A DNA stretch of 64,000 bases, taken from NCBI RefSeq assembly GCF_035222375.1, contig NC_085890.1:682001-746000 (forward strand), read 5' to 3'. The position numbers were made by a program, and so were the translations under genes. Source of the DNA: Podospora pseudocomata (Eukaryota; Ascomycota; Sordariomycetes; Sordariales; Podosporaceae). The notes under the pieces were generated by a model. It did not search any database and was not told the origin of the DNA. It saw only the letters and a program-made list of their open reading frames with translations. Every line of letters starts with the position of its first letter. The first letter of the stretch is position 1. This document shows, piece after piece, positions 1 to 11,060 of the stretch.

Positions 1-796
1 ATACTTGCCGAGCCGAAGACTGCTTAGAGTTCGTCAACAGTTTCTCCATATACTGTCAATCCCGTGAGACCTTCTTATCTGACCGCTTCTCCGGCAGATA
101 GCAGATACTGACATCAAATAGACGGCTGCTCCAAATCCAAATGCCTCCAACAATCCATCGTCGAGTACCTCTGCCTAGACCGTAAGCCCACCCCCTCTCC
201 CCAGAAACCGCCAATTAATTAACAAAATAGACCTCAAAAAACACTACACCGCCCTCGGCCGCCGCTCAGCCCTAACCCCTGCCTCCTCCCAATTCGGCAC
301 CGTCGCAACAAGCACCATAGCAGAGGACGACGATTCCTCCGCTTCAGACGACAACGACGAGAGACGCCCAGGAATAAGGAATAAACCCCCTAGCCTGAAA
401 GGCGCCTACCCGTCCTCTTCGACGTTTAGCACCACCCACAGCCATACAAGATCAGCACCCATCTTTGTCCCTAACTCCAATTCTGGCAGCGGTGGAGGCA
501 AAGAGACACCATTGACTATGAGGCCGAGCACAACACTCCAGATTCATACTCAGAATAATACATCTGACCCTCATCACCCCTCGCCGTCGCAAAAGGGCCC
601 GGGGTTTTACAAGGTGAACACTGCTGCTGATGGGGGTGGTGGTGGTGATGGGGAGAGTGTTAGGGCACCGTTGCCCAAGCTTGTGCCTATGTCTCTGCCT
701 GTTCCGAGCGACGATGGGAAGACAGGTTCGAGGCCGAAGCTCATGGAGGATATAGAGGGTATGTTGTACAATCCTGAGAGGGGGTGCTGGGAGTAG
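1..796 (+). CDS. 3' end of an unrecognised protein (5' partial)
   Basis: The gene runs in from the left edge. Three exons can be joined in one frame: 3-63, 122-181 and 231-796. The introns are 64-121 (GTGAGA...TAG) and 182-230 (GTAAGC...TAG), and the phase is kept across both. The first about 50 visible residues are rich in Cys, with a C-x5-C start followed by a C-x4-C-x3-C cluster and a later Cys-Leu-Asp-His-Leu. This could be a small zinc-binding module. It is followed by a disordered Ser/Asp/Gly-rich tail that ends in RGCWE and a TAG. The coding strand changes from C-rich to G-rich along this tail. I do not recognise the family. The reading frame is well supported by the splice signals and phase, but the function is unknown. 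Confidence 0.6.
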
Positions 797-1470
797 TGGC
801 CGTGCTAATTTATCTGTTGATTATTCCCATTTGTGAGATTGGAGTAGTTTGAAAGGAGAGAATCATCCTTGATCAATTGCAAAGGGTAATTTATTATACC
901 GTGATTTAACCGTGACCTCTCTCCAACACGACAAATCGTGCCCAACTCTATGATCCCCCTTCCCCATTACTTGCCCAAGCGTGAGAATCTCTATGGTTGA
1001 TTGTAAAGTTTTTTTTATATAAACAAAATTGGAAAAAAGAAAAGGCCCGGAGCCCGACGCAAGAAAAGCGAACAGCGGCCTTTCCTACTATAGCAAACCA
1101 AACACCAAACTTTAGTATAATGACGCAAGGCTAAAACAACCTGGAACCCCGAATAGATAGCCCTTAACCAGACTTTTTACTTAAGGGCCACCCGTTCGGG
1201 GCTATTCCAACCTCACGTTACTAGGCTAATTTTTCTTTTATCACAGTAGAAAAGGCCACTGTTCCCGTCTCTTGCGTAGGGCTCCGGCCCTCTTTCCTGT
1301 TTTTTTGAAAAAAAAAAAAAAAACTTTATACCCACTTATAGGCTCATGAGGAATCTCGATCGTTCCGTTACGCCACCACCTCTCGCAAACGCAATGACAC
1401 TCCAACCAAACATCCCCCTCCCCATCCATTCCCCTTGTCCACCCCTTCCATAGATCCTGACCGACCCCTT
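797..1470. other. intergenic, convergent 3' ends
   Basis: This lies between the 3' ends of the left-edge gene and the Hub1-like gene. It holds AT-rich 3' flanks and a T7-G-A16 homopolymer tract at about 1300-1323. No RNA gene or convincing ORF was seen. Confidence 0.5.
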
Positions 1471-2145
1471 TTAATCCCCAGTATCAACCTCCAAATCAAC
1501 CTGCACCCCATTACTAACCCCGTAATCCCCTAGCGTGATATGATCCTTAAACGGCCTCTCCCCCTGCCTCTTGAGCAAAATTTCGTGCGGCTCCCGGCCA
1601 ACCTTCATGGCGACCATAATCTTGAACTGGCCGACCGTGTCGGAGGGAAAAGCGGGGATCTGGGCTTTGGTGCCCAGTCTATCATTCACCGTGACGACAA
1701 TCATTTCTTCTTGTGGCGCGGTGGGTTGCCTGGGCTTCTCCTTCTTTTCTTCTCTTGGCTTATCCCTTGGTCTGTCCCGTCGTGGCGAGCGCTCTCGTCT
1801 TGGGGAGCGGCGCCTGTCACGAGTGGCATCCCGTTCCCGGGGGGCAGCAGCAGAGTCGCGGTCTCGTCTGGTCGGGGAGCGATTTTGCCTCGAGCGATCA
1901 TTGTTGCTGTCGCGGTCTCTATCCCGTCTATCATCCCGATCGCGATCACGCCGGGGCGAGCGGTCGCGGTAGCCGCGCTGGAGGTTCTTGTCGCTGCCGT
2001 CTCGACCACCGCCGTCGCGACTGTCTTCGCTAGTAGTAGGACGTTTCTCTTTCCATTTGAACCCCCCGCTGGCTTTTGGTCGTCTAGGCGGGGATCGACT
2101 TCGTGATCGTGACCGGCGACGAGGTGGTGGGTCTGCATCCGCCAT
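1471..2145 (-). CDS. hub1: Hub1/UBL5-type ubiquitin-like protein with RS/RD-rich N-terminal extension
   Basis: This is a single-exon gene of 224 aa. Residues 148-224 align with Hub1/UBL5, a ubiquitin-like protein that binds spliceosomal proteins non-covalently through HIND elements and influences splice-site use. Visible hallmarks are the N-terminal MIVVTVNDRLG, the core FKDHITLGDYG and an Asp at Hub1 position 22, the residue known to contact HIND helices. Family Hub1 proteins are usually about 73 residues and end in a Tyr-Tyr pair. Here the Tyr pair is replaced by an acidic VDTGD end and there is no diglycine. Residues 1-147 are an Arg/Ser/Asp-rich low-complexity segment beginning MADADPPPRRRSRSRS, like the RS or RD domains of splicing factors. 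The ATG at 2145 is preferred to upstream in-frame codons because it starts this segment cleanly. The assignment of the ubiquitin-like fold is strong, and a splicing role is inferred. Confidence 0.85.
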   Translation of the reverse strand: MADADPPPRRRSRSRSRSPPRRPKASGGFKWKEKRPTTSEDSRDGGGRDGSDKNLQRGYRDRSPRRDRDRDDRRDRDRDSNNDRSRQNRSPTRRDRDSAAAPRERDATRDRRRSPRRERSPRRDRPRDKPREEKKEKPRQPTAPQEEMIVVTVNDRLGTKAQIPAFPSDTVGQFKIMVAMKVGREPHEILLKRQGERPFKDHITLGDYGVSNGVQVDLEVDTGD

Positions 2146-2989
2146 TTTGGGGATTTGTTGTGGTTGTTGAGAGGAAAGAAGAAGAAAAAAGCGGTCGCAG
2201 ATTGGAGGAGGGCCTTCAAGGTGCAGAGGCACCTTAGCAGTGACGAAATTTAGGTGGGGCGCCCGGTTTGGGGTCGGTCAAGTGGCAGATGCCAAAGGGG
2301 AAAAAAGGTGAGCAGAACATGTTAAACTAGCTAGGTAGCCATTAACAATAGAGCAATATGCTTCGAGAAGATACCTAGATAGATCCGTACGGTCTCTAAC
2401 TCGTACAGAAGAGCAGAAATTCAAGAGTTGCCTATCCAAGTTTTACGCAATCGTACAAGCTGCCTGATAGACAACAAGGCGTACACACCATGCCCGAGCA
2501 TTTGGCGAACACATACTTGAACAATATTGAAAAGGAGCTCCCTAGGTAGATTTCAAACACTGTAAACAGTTGGCAGTCTGGGTGTCATTCTATCCGCAGC
2601 ATCCAAAACTCGTCCCCAAAGAGCTCTCACTTCAAACCAAATCACCAAGCAATAAGACAAAGCTAGGCCAAAACGTTTATTCTTTTATGCACCAGAGGTC
2701 TACATAAACACAATAGGCACCTCCTTTTTCGCCCTTTTGCCTTTTTATCATCACGATGTAAAAATGCAGCGCTTCACATGCATTAAGTATCGCAGACCAC
2801 ACCAGACAAATGCCCCCGTAGACGCCGCCATTACTCCGAATCCAAACGCCGAAGAGTCAACAACAAGCCCAAAAATGTGCCGAAAGGAGTATCATACAAT
2901 AGAAGATATATAGAGAGAGAGAGAGGAAGCTGAAGGGTAAGGAACAAGAGAAGTTACAGAGCAATTCGAGGTAGCAAAGCCAGACCGCT
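2146..2989. other. intergenic between hub1 promoter and NOP58 3' end
   Basis: This contains the upstream region of the Hub1-like gene and the NOP58 3' flank, with a short GA repeat near 2912-2926. No further gene was seen. Confidence 0.5.
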
Positions 2990-4812
2990 TTACTCCTTGC
3001 TGTGCTTCTTCTTCTTCTTCTTGTGCTCCTTCTCCTTTACTGGCGCCGCCTCCTCCTCGTCATCATCGTGCTTGCGCTTGGAGCTCTTGGTCTTGGCTGG
3101 GCTTTCGGTCTCTTCTGTTGGCTCCTTGGACTTCTTCTTCTCCTTCTTGTCCTTCTTCTCGCTCTTGTCCTTCTTCTCCTTCTTTTCCTTCTTCTCCTTC
3201 TTCTCCTTCTTGCTGGCCTTCTCCTCATCGGCAGGCGCATCCTCCATCTCAACCTCCTCAATGAGGGGCTTGGCAGTCTCGGCCTCAGCGGCGACACCGT
3301 CGGCATCGGCGTTGTACTTGCGGGCCTCCTTGATGTCCCACTTGGGGACAGTGATGTTGTTGGGGTTGGGGCCGAGCTTGGTGGAGATGGGCTTGCCCTC
3401 CATCAAGCGCAGGCTGTTCTCGAGCTTGGCGCGAGACTTGATGCCGAGCTCGGCGCGAGTCTCATCATCGACATCCTCGTCGAACTCGGAAAGAGCATCA
3501 GTGCGCACACCAAGGGCGACCTTGGCGGCGAGCTGACGGGCAATCTTACCCTTGTTGTTACCAGAAGCCTGGCCAACGAGGGAGGCGTGGTAGATGAGAC
3601 CATACTTGGGGGTCGCGTGCTTGGTCTTGAGGGCACGGAAAAGAGCCTTTTCGGCACCGAGAATCTGGATGGTAGAACCGGGGTTCTTGGCCAAGCTGAT
3701 GAGGGAACCAGCGTGGGCAATAAGACGAGCACCAACAAGGGCGCCGAGAAGCTCGGTCATGTTGGGGGAGATGGCCTTCATGCGGTTCTCGAGGTACTCG
3801 GAAAGCTGCTTGCGGTACTCGGAAAGAGCAATGACACGTTCAGCGAGAAGCTTGATGTTGTTGAGATCCTCCTCGTTGATCTCGGTACCCATGGAAATAT
3901 CAGCGGCAGACTTGACGGCAGCCTCGATTTCGTGAGGGAGAATTTCGGAAAGGTCGGTCTCAGGAGCGTTGGTGCGGACACCCAGAGTAACGATAATCTT
4001 GGCATAAGAGAGGTTGTCGGGCAAAATCTTGGCCAACTCGGGGAAGTGCCAGCCGTACCATTCCTTGACGCGCATGGCATAGGTGTTGAGCTCCTTGTCC
4101 AAATCGTCAAGGAGAGAAACGGCATGGACAATCATGATGTCGACCTTCTCGGGAGAGAACTTGAGCTTGTGGCGGGAGAGGGAGTGGGCCAGACCCAGAG
4201 ACATCTCCTTGAAGTTTTCAGGGAGCATGCCGGGGACAAGCTCGGGAAGATGTTGTCTGATGGCGCGGAAGAGCTCATTCGTGGTGCTATCGGAGATGGG
4301 CTTGATGTTGAGCTCAGGCAGCTTCTTGATGGAGGCGCCAAGCTTGCTCTCGGCAACGGCAAGGGTGACCTTCTTCTCATCCTTGAACTCGTTGAGGAGG
4401 TTCTGGAGGCGTGGTGTGACCTTGCCTTCTACGAGGCCCGAGATTTCCTCGAGAGCCGAGGCGGCGCTGTCGAATTTGGCAAACTCCTTGTACTTGATCC
4501 TGTTGCGATGGTTGGTACTGGTTCTTGCTGTCAAGGTTTTTCGGTGGCTGGGTGGAAACTTACTCCTTGACGATTTTCTCAGTGGTGGAAAGACGGTCGG
4601 TCAGGTTGTCGTCCTCCAAGAGCTTCTTGTCGGAAGCCTTGAACAGGCCATAACTGCATTGGCGAGTTAGCTGTCATGTTCAATGCCGGCTCAGGTGTGT
4701 CGCGACTCTTGTTCAAGTCAAGCAGTCGCAATCGCGTCTCTACAGAGAGAAGGGCCCATTGAACAGTCGGCACTTACCCGGCGCTGGTTTCGGTAAGAAT
4801 GAAAAGACCCAT
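2990..4812 (-). CDS. nop58: Nucleolar protein NOP58 (box C/D snoRNP core)
   Basis: The 544-aa protein is encoded by three exons: 4812-4778, 4653-4564 and 4499-2990. The introns have GTAAGT-type donors and CAG acceptors. NOP58 is a core scaffold of box C/D snoRNPs, with NOP56, fibrillarin and Snu13, and guides rRNA 2'-O-methylation and pre-rRNA processing in the nucleolus. The N-terminus [20 protein letters not shown] matches the NOP5 N-terminal domain. A NOSIC/coiled-coil region follows, then the Nop RNA-binding domain with its [13 protein letters not shown] stretch. From about residue 440 the tail is Lys/Glu/Asp-rich with KKEK repeats, typical of fungal NOP58. Length matches the family. The first exon codes for only 11 codons plus two bases, so it is easily missed. 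The gene is divergent from VMA6. Confidence 0.96.
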
Positions 4813-5277
4813 GGCGACAAAGTGCGATGCTGAGCCGATGTGCTCCTGCAGTTGTCGTGGGAAGTGGTGGGAAACAGCTGTCGATGGGTGCCGTTCTTTC
4901 TGTTCACCAGAACCTTCAAGCAGCAGCAAAAAAAAAAGTCAAGAGCGAAAGATCAATTTTTTTTACCACCAGTTGGAGTTCGCAGGTGGGGGCAGTGTGG
5001 GCCCGTGCGTTGTACCAAGGTGCTTTTTAGACTTCACCGCAGGCACCACAAAGCCAAGCCAAGAGCTGACTGAGGCTTGATGGCTGCTGTTGCGTCGTCG
5101 TTGTTGCTGCACGGTCCACCTACCTTGAGACCAACCAAGACAACCAAGTTCCCGTCACACGTCAACGCCGCCTTGAGCCGCGCCTCACCTTCAAGCTTTC
5201 TCTCCAACAACACTTAGGAGACTGACTCTCTGTCACGGTCATCTAAACCTCCAAGCTTCAGATCAACATTGCCCAAC
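4813..5277. promoter_or_regulatory. bidirectional promoter region, NOP58 / VMA6
   Basis: The start codons of NOP58 (minus) and VMA6 (plus) are 465 nt apart, so both promoters must lie here. It has poly-A/T tracts near 4928-4963 and CT-rich stretches close to the VMA6 start. No specific binding site could be assigned. Confidence 0.5.
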
Positions 5278-6522
5278 ATGGAGGGCCTCTTCTTCAACGT
5301 CAACAATGGGTATGTAACATAACACCTCCATATGTATCTGCATGATGCATCACTTACCCCAAGGGTCCCCATCACTGACACTGACACCCCCCCGCAAAGC
5401 TACCTGGAGGGCATCATCCGCGGCTACCGCAACGGCCTCCTCACCAGCACAAACTACACCAACATGACCCAATGCGAAACCATCGACGACCTCAAACTCC
5501 AGCTCGGCCCCGCATACGGCGACTTTCTCTCCACCCTGCCCCCCAACCCATCCACCTCCAGTCTCGCCACAAAGACAACCGAGAAGCTCGTCTCCGAGTT
5601 CCGCTACGTTCGCGCCAACGCAGTGGGCTCCCTCGCCAAGTTCATGGATTACATCACCTACGGGTACATGATTGACAATGTCGCCCTCCTCATCACCGGC
5701 ACCCTCCACGAGCGCGACACCCGCGAGCTCCTCGATCGGTGCCACCCCCTGGGTTGGTTCGAGACCATGCCTGTTCTTTGTGTGGCCACCAACATCGAGG
5801 AGCTCTACAACAGCGTTCTCATCGAAACCCCCTTGGCCCCTTACTTCAAAGGCAGCCTCTCCCACCAAGACCTGGACGAGCTCAACATTGAAATCGTGAG
5901 AAACACACTCTACAAGAACTACCTGGAGGATTTCTACAACTTTGTCAACACCCACCCCGACATGGCGGGCACCCCGACAAGCGAGGTCATGACGGAAATT
6001 CTCGAGTTTGAGGCGGACAGGCGGGCGATCAACATCACGTTGAACTCGTTTGGAACGGAGCTGTCGAAGCAGGACCGTAACAAGTTGTATCCCACTTTTG
6101 GCCGGCTCTATCCCGAGGGGACGTTGATGTTGTCGAGGGCGGATGATTTTGAAGGGGTGAGGCTTGCGGTGGAGGGGGTGCATGATTACAAGTCGTTTTT
6201 TGAGGCTGCGGGACTAGGAGGTGGTCCGGGGGGACCGGGGAATATGGGAGGGGGTTCGGGGTCGGATGGGAAGAGCTTGGAGGATATGTTTTATCAGAAG
6301 GAGATGGAGATATGCAAGGGAGCGTTTACGAGGCAGTTTGGGGCGAGTATAATTTATGCTTTTGTTAAGCTGAAGGAGCAGGTATGTTTTTCCTCTCTGC
6401 TTTTTCACAAATGGTTATGGAACTAACACGGTGAATAGGAGGTCCGCAATATTCAGTGGATATCTGAGTGCATAGCTCAGAACCAAAAGGAGCGCATTGG
6501 TAATTACATCAGTGTGTTCTGA
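5278..6522 (+). CDS. vma6: V-type H+-ATPase subunit d (V0 sector)
   Basis: The protein has 365 aa in three exons: 5278-5309, 5400-6381 and 6439-6522. The donors are GTATGT and the acceptors AAG and TAG. Subunit d sits on the cytoplasmic face of the V0 rotor and couples the V1 stalk to the c-ring of the vacuolar proton pump. The start MEGLFFNVNNGYLEGIIRG, the RELLDRCHPLGWFETM region and the C-terminus RIGNYISVF are characteristic. Family length is about 345-365 aa. A Gly-rich insert (about residues 302-322) lies shortly before the KEMEICKGAF segment. Codon use changes abruptly near 5990 from C-ending to G/T-ending. The gene is divergent from NOP58 and convergent with the uS15m gene. Confidence 0.96.
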
Positions 6523-6853
6523 CCTGGGTTTTGGGCGGATGGTTTGGTGTCTTTTTTCATTGTCAGGCTGAGCTTGATGGAGGCTCTTTAGTATTAATGC
6601 GCCCTGTTCAGAAGCATGCGTTTTGACTTTTTCTTTGCTCTTTTTATACTCGTAGCACCCTAGGCAGGCGTATTGGCGATGTGGAATCTTTACAACGACG
6701 AGACCTTGTGTCGTCTCTCTCTCTCACAATGGCGGGGTTTGTCTCATCTCTTTTGGTTCGGTATTGTGTATATTGTACATAAAGGACGTTATACATCTTG
6801 CTGTCTTTTTTATACACATCTCACTTTTTTTGCTTTCCAGGGGGTATAATTCA
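6523..6853. other. intergenic, convergent 3' ends of vma6 and uS15m
   Basis: A 331-nt T-rich spacer carries the 3' flanks of both genes. Nothing else was seen. Confidence 0.5.
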
Positions 6854-7888
6854 TTAAACCTCGATCTGGTTCTTCCAGCACGCCGGGGTGATGCCCAGCG
6901 TCTTGAGCATAAACTGCCACCGCTCACTCCCCCTCTCCTTCTTCTCCATGTACTTGAGAAGCCGTTGCCTCTTGTGGAGGAGCAATCTCAGACTCCTTTT
7001 GTTGTTCTTGTCCTTGTAGCCCTTGTGCCCCTCGAGCGAGAGAGCCACGGCTCTGATCTTGGAGGTTAGAATGGCGATCTGGACCTCGCTGCTTCCCGTG
7101 TCTGGGCCGGCGCGGACGGGCTTGGGTCCCTGCGGGGCATTGATGGAGGGGTGGGGGGCGGCGTGGTCGAGGGTGACGTCGGTGACGTGACGGCCAAAGG
7201 TCTCGATGCAGCGGCGCTTGTTGGCGTGTTTCCTGTCCTTTGCGGAGCCATTGTTGAGGTCTGTGATGCGCTGGAGGGCAATGATGGCCTTTGCGACGTT
7301 CTCCTCGTGCTGTTTGAGGTCGGTGTGGGTGTCCTCGTCGAGGGGTTTGGTCAGGCGCTTGGACTGCTCAATGGCCTGCTCGATCTCTTCTTTGGTGAGG
7401 AGGTAGTTGGCCAGGTGGGGGGAGATGGGGAGCTCGTGAGGGGGGGCGAGGGGGTTGCCGTCGCCGTCGACTGGGGGGGTGGAGAGGGGGGCTTGTCCGC
7501 CCGAGTCGAAGGATTCGACGAAGGGGGTGGTGATGCCGTGGATGGGGGAGCCCCAGGCTTCTTTGCGTTCGGCTTCGAGCTCGGCGCGGCGGCGGAGGTT
7601 GGCGTTTTTGCGCTGTTGGGTTTGGGCCCAGCCGTAGGGGTCTTGCTTCATGCGGCGCTTCATTTCCTTGCGCTTTTCTTTGGTCTTTTGGGAAACATTG
7701 GCTGTCTGGATGAGGGGGAGGTGGGACAGGGCTGGGGTTGTCGTCGAGGCGGGAGATGGGCGGAGGCACACTGGGGGGTTGTGTTAGTTGCGCATGTCTC
7801 TATATCAGGCGCAAGATAGAAGGCAGCTGAGGAATAGCTTACGCGAAAGGGTTCGCAGCCCCTGGGGGACGGGTAACCTGGGAGGCAT
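6854..7888 (-). CDS. mrps28: Mitochondrial small-subunit ribosomal protein uS15m (bacterial S15 family)
   Basis: The protein has 320 aa in two exons, 7888-7843 and 7770-6854. The donor is GTAAGC, the acceptor CAG, and the phase is kept. The C-terminal about 65 residues match ribosomal protein S15: TGSSEVQIAILTSKI, then the GHKGYKDKNNKRSLRLLLHKRQRLLKY core that binds small-subunit rRNA. The long N-terminal extension, rich in Lys, Arg and Glu, and the basic leader MPPRLPVPQGLRTLS fit a mitochondrial protein like yeast Mrps28. The mitochondrial location is inferred from this extension. The first in-frame codon of the second exon is not an ATG, so the short first exon is needed. The gene is divergent from the cytosolic uS2 gene. 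Confidence 0.93.
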
Positions 7889-8374
7889 CTTGACTTGGTT
7901 GGCGTTGAGGGTGGTCTCCCAGCGCTCTCCGGACCTTCAATCGCTATCCGTACGTCGGCTCACTGCTCACAACTTTCTCACAGCTGGCCTGCATCTCCCA
8001 GATTTTGGGGCCGTTTGCGCTAGACTGGACCAGGACTAGCGGATGTTCACCTCTCCCGACAGGGTCCCTCAACTCGGCGAGACGGAGCTTCAAAATTCCG
8101 GGGCTGAATTCTGCCTGGCAAAAGCGGTCAGTAGCTCTTCACTTCAGCAGCTGGCACTCGGACCGGCAGAATCACCTGCCCAGTGCACCCCCGGCTCGCC
8201 AACCACACAACCCTGGCGGGGCACCCCACACAAAATCAATTGTGTGTGCCAAATTCCTGTAGCTCCGCCTTGCAGCCGTCGCGGAGTCCCGAAAAAATAT
8301 ATCCCACCAGAACGCCAATAGCCTCGACCTCTTTCTCCCGTCGACACGTCCTGCCGCGAGAAAGCACCGTCAAA
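7889..8374. promoter_or_regulatory. bidirectional promoter region, uS15m / RPS0
   Basis: A 486-nt region separates the start codons of a mitochondrial and a cytosolic small-subunit ribosomal protein gene, so both promoters must lie here. A CT-rich run precedes the RPS0 start, common for fungal ribosomal protein leaders. Confidence 0.5.
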
Positions 8375-9532
8375 ATGGCTCCCGCTAACCTCCCCTCCAT
8401 CTTCAATGCCACCAGCCAGGACATTGAGCAGCTCCTCGCTGCTCAGTGCCACATCGGCTCCAAGAAGTACGATCATCTCGAATCTCGAAAAGCTGACGAT
8501 CTTTTGCTAACCTCACTTTCACAGCTTGGGTGTCCATGCGCAGCGTAAATAATCCCCTCACGACCGATTGACGAACGAAGAGAAGATTGGGTTATCTGAC
8601 AGGTTTCTGCTTGTAGCCTACCTCTGGAAGACTCGCGCCGACGGTGTGAACATCATCAACATCGGCAAGACCTGGTATGTGGAGGAAACTCGGCTCGGCG
8701 AAGCTATTCGCGAAGAACGGGCCAACACCACGAATTCGAGAAGGAAGTGTGGATATTAACACTGTTTGCAGGGAGAAGATCGTTCTCGCTGCCCGCATCA
8801 TCGCCGCCATTGACAACCCGAGCGATGTCTGCGTCATCTCTGCCCGTCCCTACGGTCAGCGTGCCGTCCTCAAGTTCGCCGCCCACACCGGCGCTCAGGC
8901 CATTGCTGGTCGCTTCACCCCCGGTTCTTTCACCAACTACATCACCCGGTCGTTCAAGGAGCCCCGCCTGATCGTTGTCACCGATCCCCGCACTGATGCC
9001 CAGGCTATCAAGGAGGCTTCGTACGTCAACATCCCCGTCATCGCCCTCTGCGATACCGACTCTCCCACCGAGTACGTCGATGTTGCCATCCCCACCAACA
9101 ACAAGGGTCGCCACTCCATCGGTCTCGTCTGGTGGATGCTCGCCCGTGAGGTCCTCCGCCTCCGCGGCACCATCTACAACCGCGAGGCTCCCTGGGACGT
9201 TATGGTCGATCTCTACTTTTGTATGTATACCCCTATTTTGTCGCAGAAAGGACAAGAACTAACTCGGCATCACAGACCGCGACCCCGAGGCTGAGGCTGA
9301 GGAGAAGGTCGAGGAGGAGAAGCTCCCCGGCGTTGATGAGGAGGGTGTTGCCGCCATCGAGTCCGGCTTCCCCGCTGCTGGTGGTGACTGGGAGGCTGCT
9401 CCCGCTGCCTTCCCCGCTGCCGGTGCTGCCACTGGTGAGTGGTCCGAGGCCCAGGGTGCCCAGTGGGAGACTGGCACTGGTGCTCCTGCTGCCGACTGGG
9501 CTGCTGAGCCCGCCAAGGAGTCTTCGTGGTAG
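8375..9532 (+). CDS. rps0: 40S ribosomal protein S0 (uS2)
   Basis: The protein has 291 aa in five exons: 8375-8466, 8525-8544, 8617-8674, 8772-9220 and 9276-9532. The second exon is only 20 nt. uS2 binds the 40S head-body junction and is needed for late 20S pre-rRNA processing. Family signatures seen are [61 protein letters not shown] and DLYFYRDPE. The C-terminus is acidic and then Ala/Gly/Trp-rich with repeated GDWEAAP- and GEWSEA-like units, as in other eukaryotic uS2 tails. Codons are uniformly C-ending, as expected for a highly expressed gene. The splice phases all agree. Confidence 0.96.
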
Positions 9533-11060
9533 ACGACTTTGAGAAAATAAAAAGCAATTTGGGGTCAGGCGTATCGGCGATATGGGCTCTGGCTTGACTA
9601 CTTGTCAACACTTTTTCTCTTTCTCCCCTTTCTCCAGGCTGGCTCTCAGGCTTTTCGTTTGCAACCATTGTGTCCTTGGCGCAGGTAAAATTGACCTGCA
9701 CTAATGAGGGAAAGATATCCTCTTTGGTGGCTGTCTCTGTTGCCGCCGCTGGAGAGGGGGAATGCCCTGTGGGGTCAAGAAGAGGTGGACTTGATCGTTA
9801 TCTCGCCTCGCCTCGGTACGGTTGTATTTTGGACTGGGGCAATCTGGTCTAGATGGGGGGAATGTTTAGACTTTTTAGCTAACGGGAGCTGACCTGCCCT
9901 ACTTTTGTGGTACTATGTGATGTTTGATGTGTGATTATGTTTCCAAAGGCTGGACTTTTTAGTGACTCGGATCATATCATGAAAAGGGGCTTCTTTGAGG
10001 GGACTTGGGCTGGGGGTTGGTTTTGACCCTGTAAATTGAGAGTCTCGAAGAGAAGAGTCTGGTCCTTGGGAAGGTACATTGTATTGATGTGGGTACTCTT
10101 TTCAAGAATTGGGAATTCACAGTCAGCCCGTCGGATTCTTGCTTTGGATTTGATGATTCTGTCTGACAATGGGGGGTTGCGAATGATGTGTTCATCTTCA
10201 TGGTTAACGGGGATGGGAAACGGTTTGTGCTCTCTTTCATGGTGCTGACGAGGTAGAAGTGAAAGTATTTGTTGTAGTCTTATTGGAGGAGGTCACTCGA
10301 TGATATTTTATCACTACCTCTTTCACCAGATTATGGATAGCGTCAGGCTTGAGCTAGCTAGGCTGTTGGTTGAGGGGGGTTTGGGGTGTGTGGTTATGTT
10401 TGAAAGAGGGATCTTTTCACGCTTCATGATCACGATGTTAGTGATGTGTGATATTATTGTCTGCCTTGTGGTGAGGAGTCTATATGTGTCTTCCCGTGCG
10501 TGTTAAGTGTTTGCGTGGAGATGGTGGTTTCGTGTTGATGATGTGCTTGGGGGGGTTGGGGTTGGGGGACTGGTTGCTTGCTGTGAGGGGGATCTTGGAG
10601 AGGAGTGGCTGTGAGGCTGCTTTTGAGGCGGGAAGGTGCGTTGATGAGGTGTGGGAAGGTTGGTTTGGTTGGTTTGGTTGGAGAGATGCGGAGGGGCGTT
10701 TGGTGGAGGGGGGGGGAGTGGAGGAAGGATGTTGTTTTGGGAAGAGGGAGGTGGGGGAGAGGAGAGGGTGGCGTTGGAGGTTGAAGATAAATAGCCTGTC
10801 CTTTTGCCCGGGTGGAGTTTATTTCTTTTTCTCTTCTTCATCATCGTCTTGCGGCATCATCTTTGGACATTCGGTTCACTTCTTCCTTTCTCATCTTTCT
10901 CTACTGGTCGTCTTGCTCCTTCATCTGACTCCTGATGTGACATCTCGTGTCACCTCTTTCTTGACGCTCTTGCCTTCTCGATCTTGCCGCTGCCTATTTG
11001 TACATGGTTATTTTCATGTCTTTTTTATTTCAGAGTTCATCTCCCTTCCCGCTTGCCAAC
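9533..11060. other. gene-poor region downstream of rps0
   Basis: No recognisable gene. The segment 10520-10790 is strikingly G-rich on the plus strand, with GGTTTGGTT repeats near 10659-10680. A TATA-like GATAAATA at 10786-10793 is followed by a pyrimidine-rich tract, which could be the promoter and leader of a transcript covering the small ORF at 11061. Confidence 0.4.

Noticed and set aside
1540-2106. plus-strand ORFs opposite the Hub1-like gene
   Set aside because: Shadows of the RS/RD repeat codons.
3002-4570. 522-codon plus-strand ORF opposite NOP58
   Set aside because: It is an antisense shadow of the strongly biased NOP58 codons. The text is Leu/Val/Gly-rich low-complexity and has no family resemblance.
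4654-4777. possible snoRNA in the first intron of NOP58
   Set aside because: No C box (RTGATGA) paired with a D box (CTGA) at the right spacing was found.
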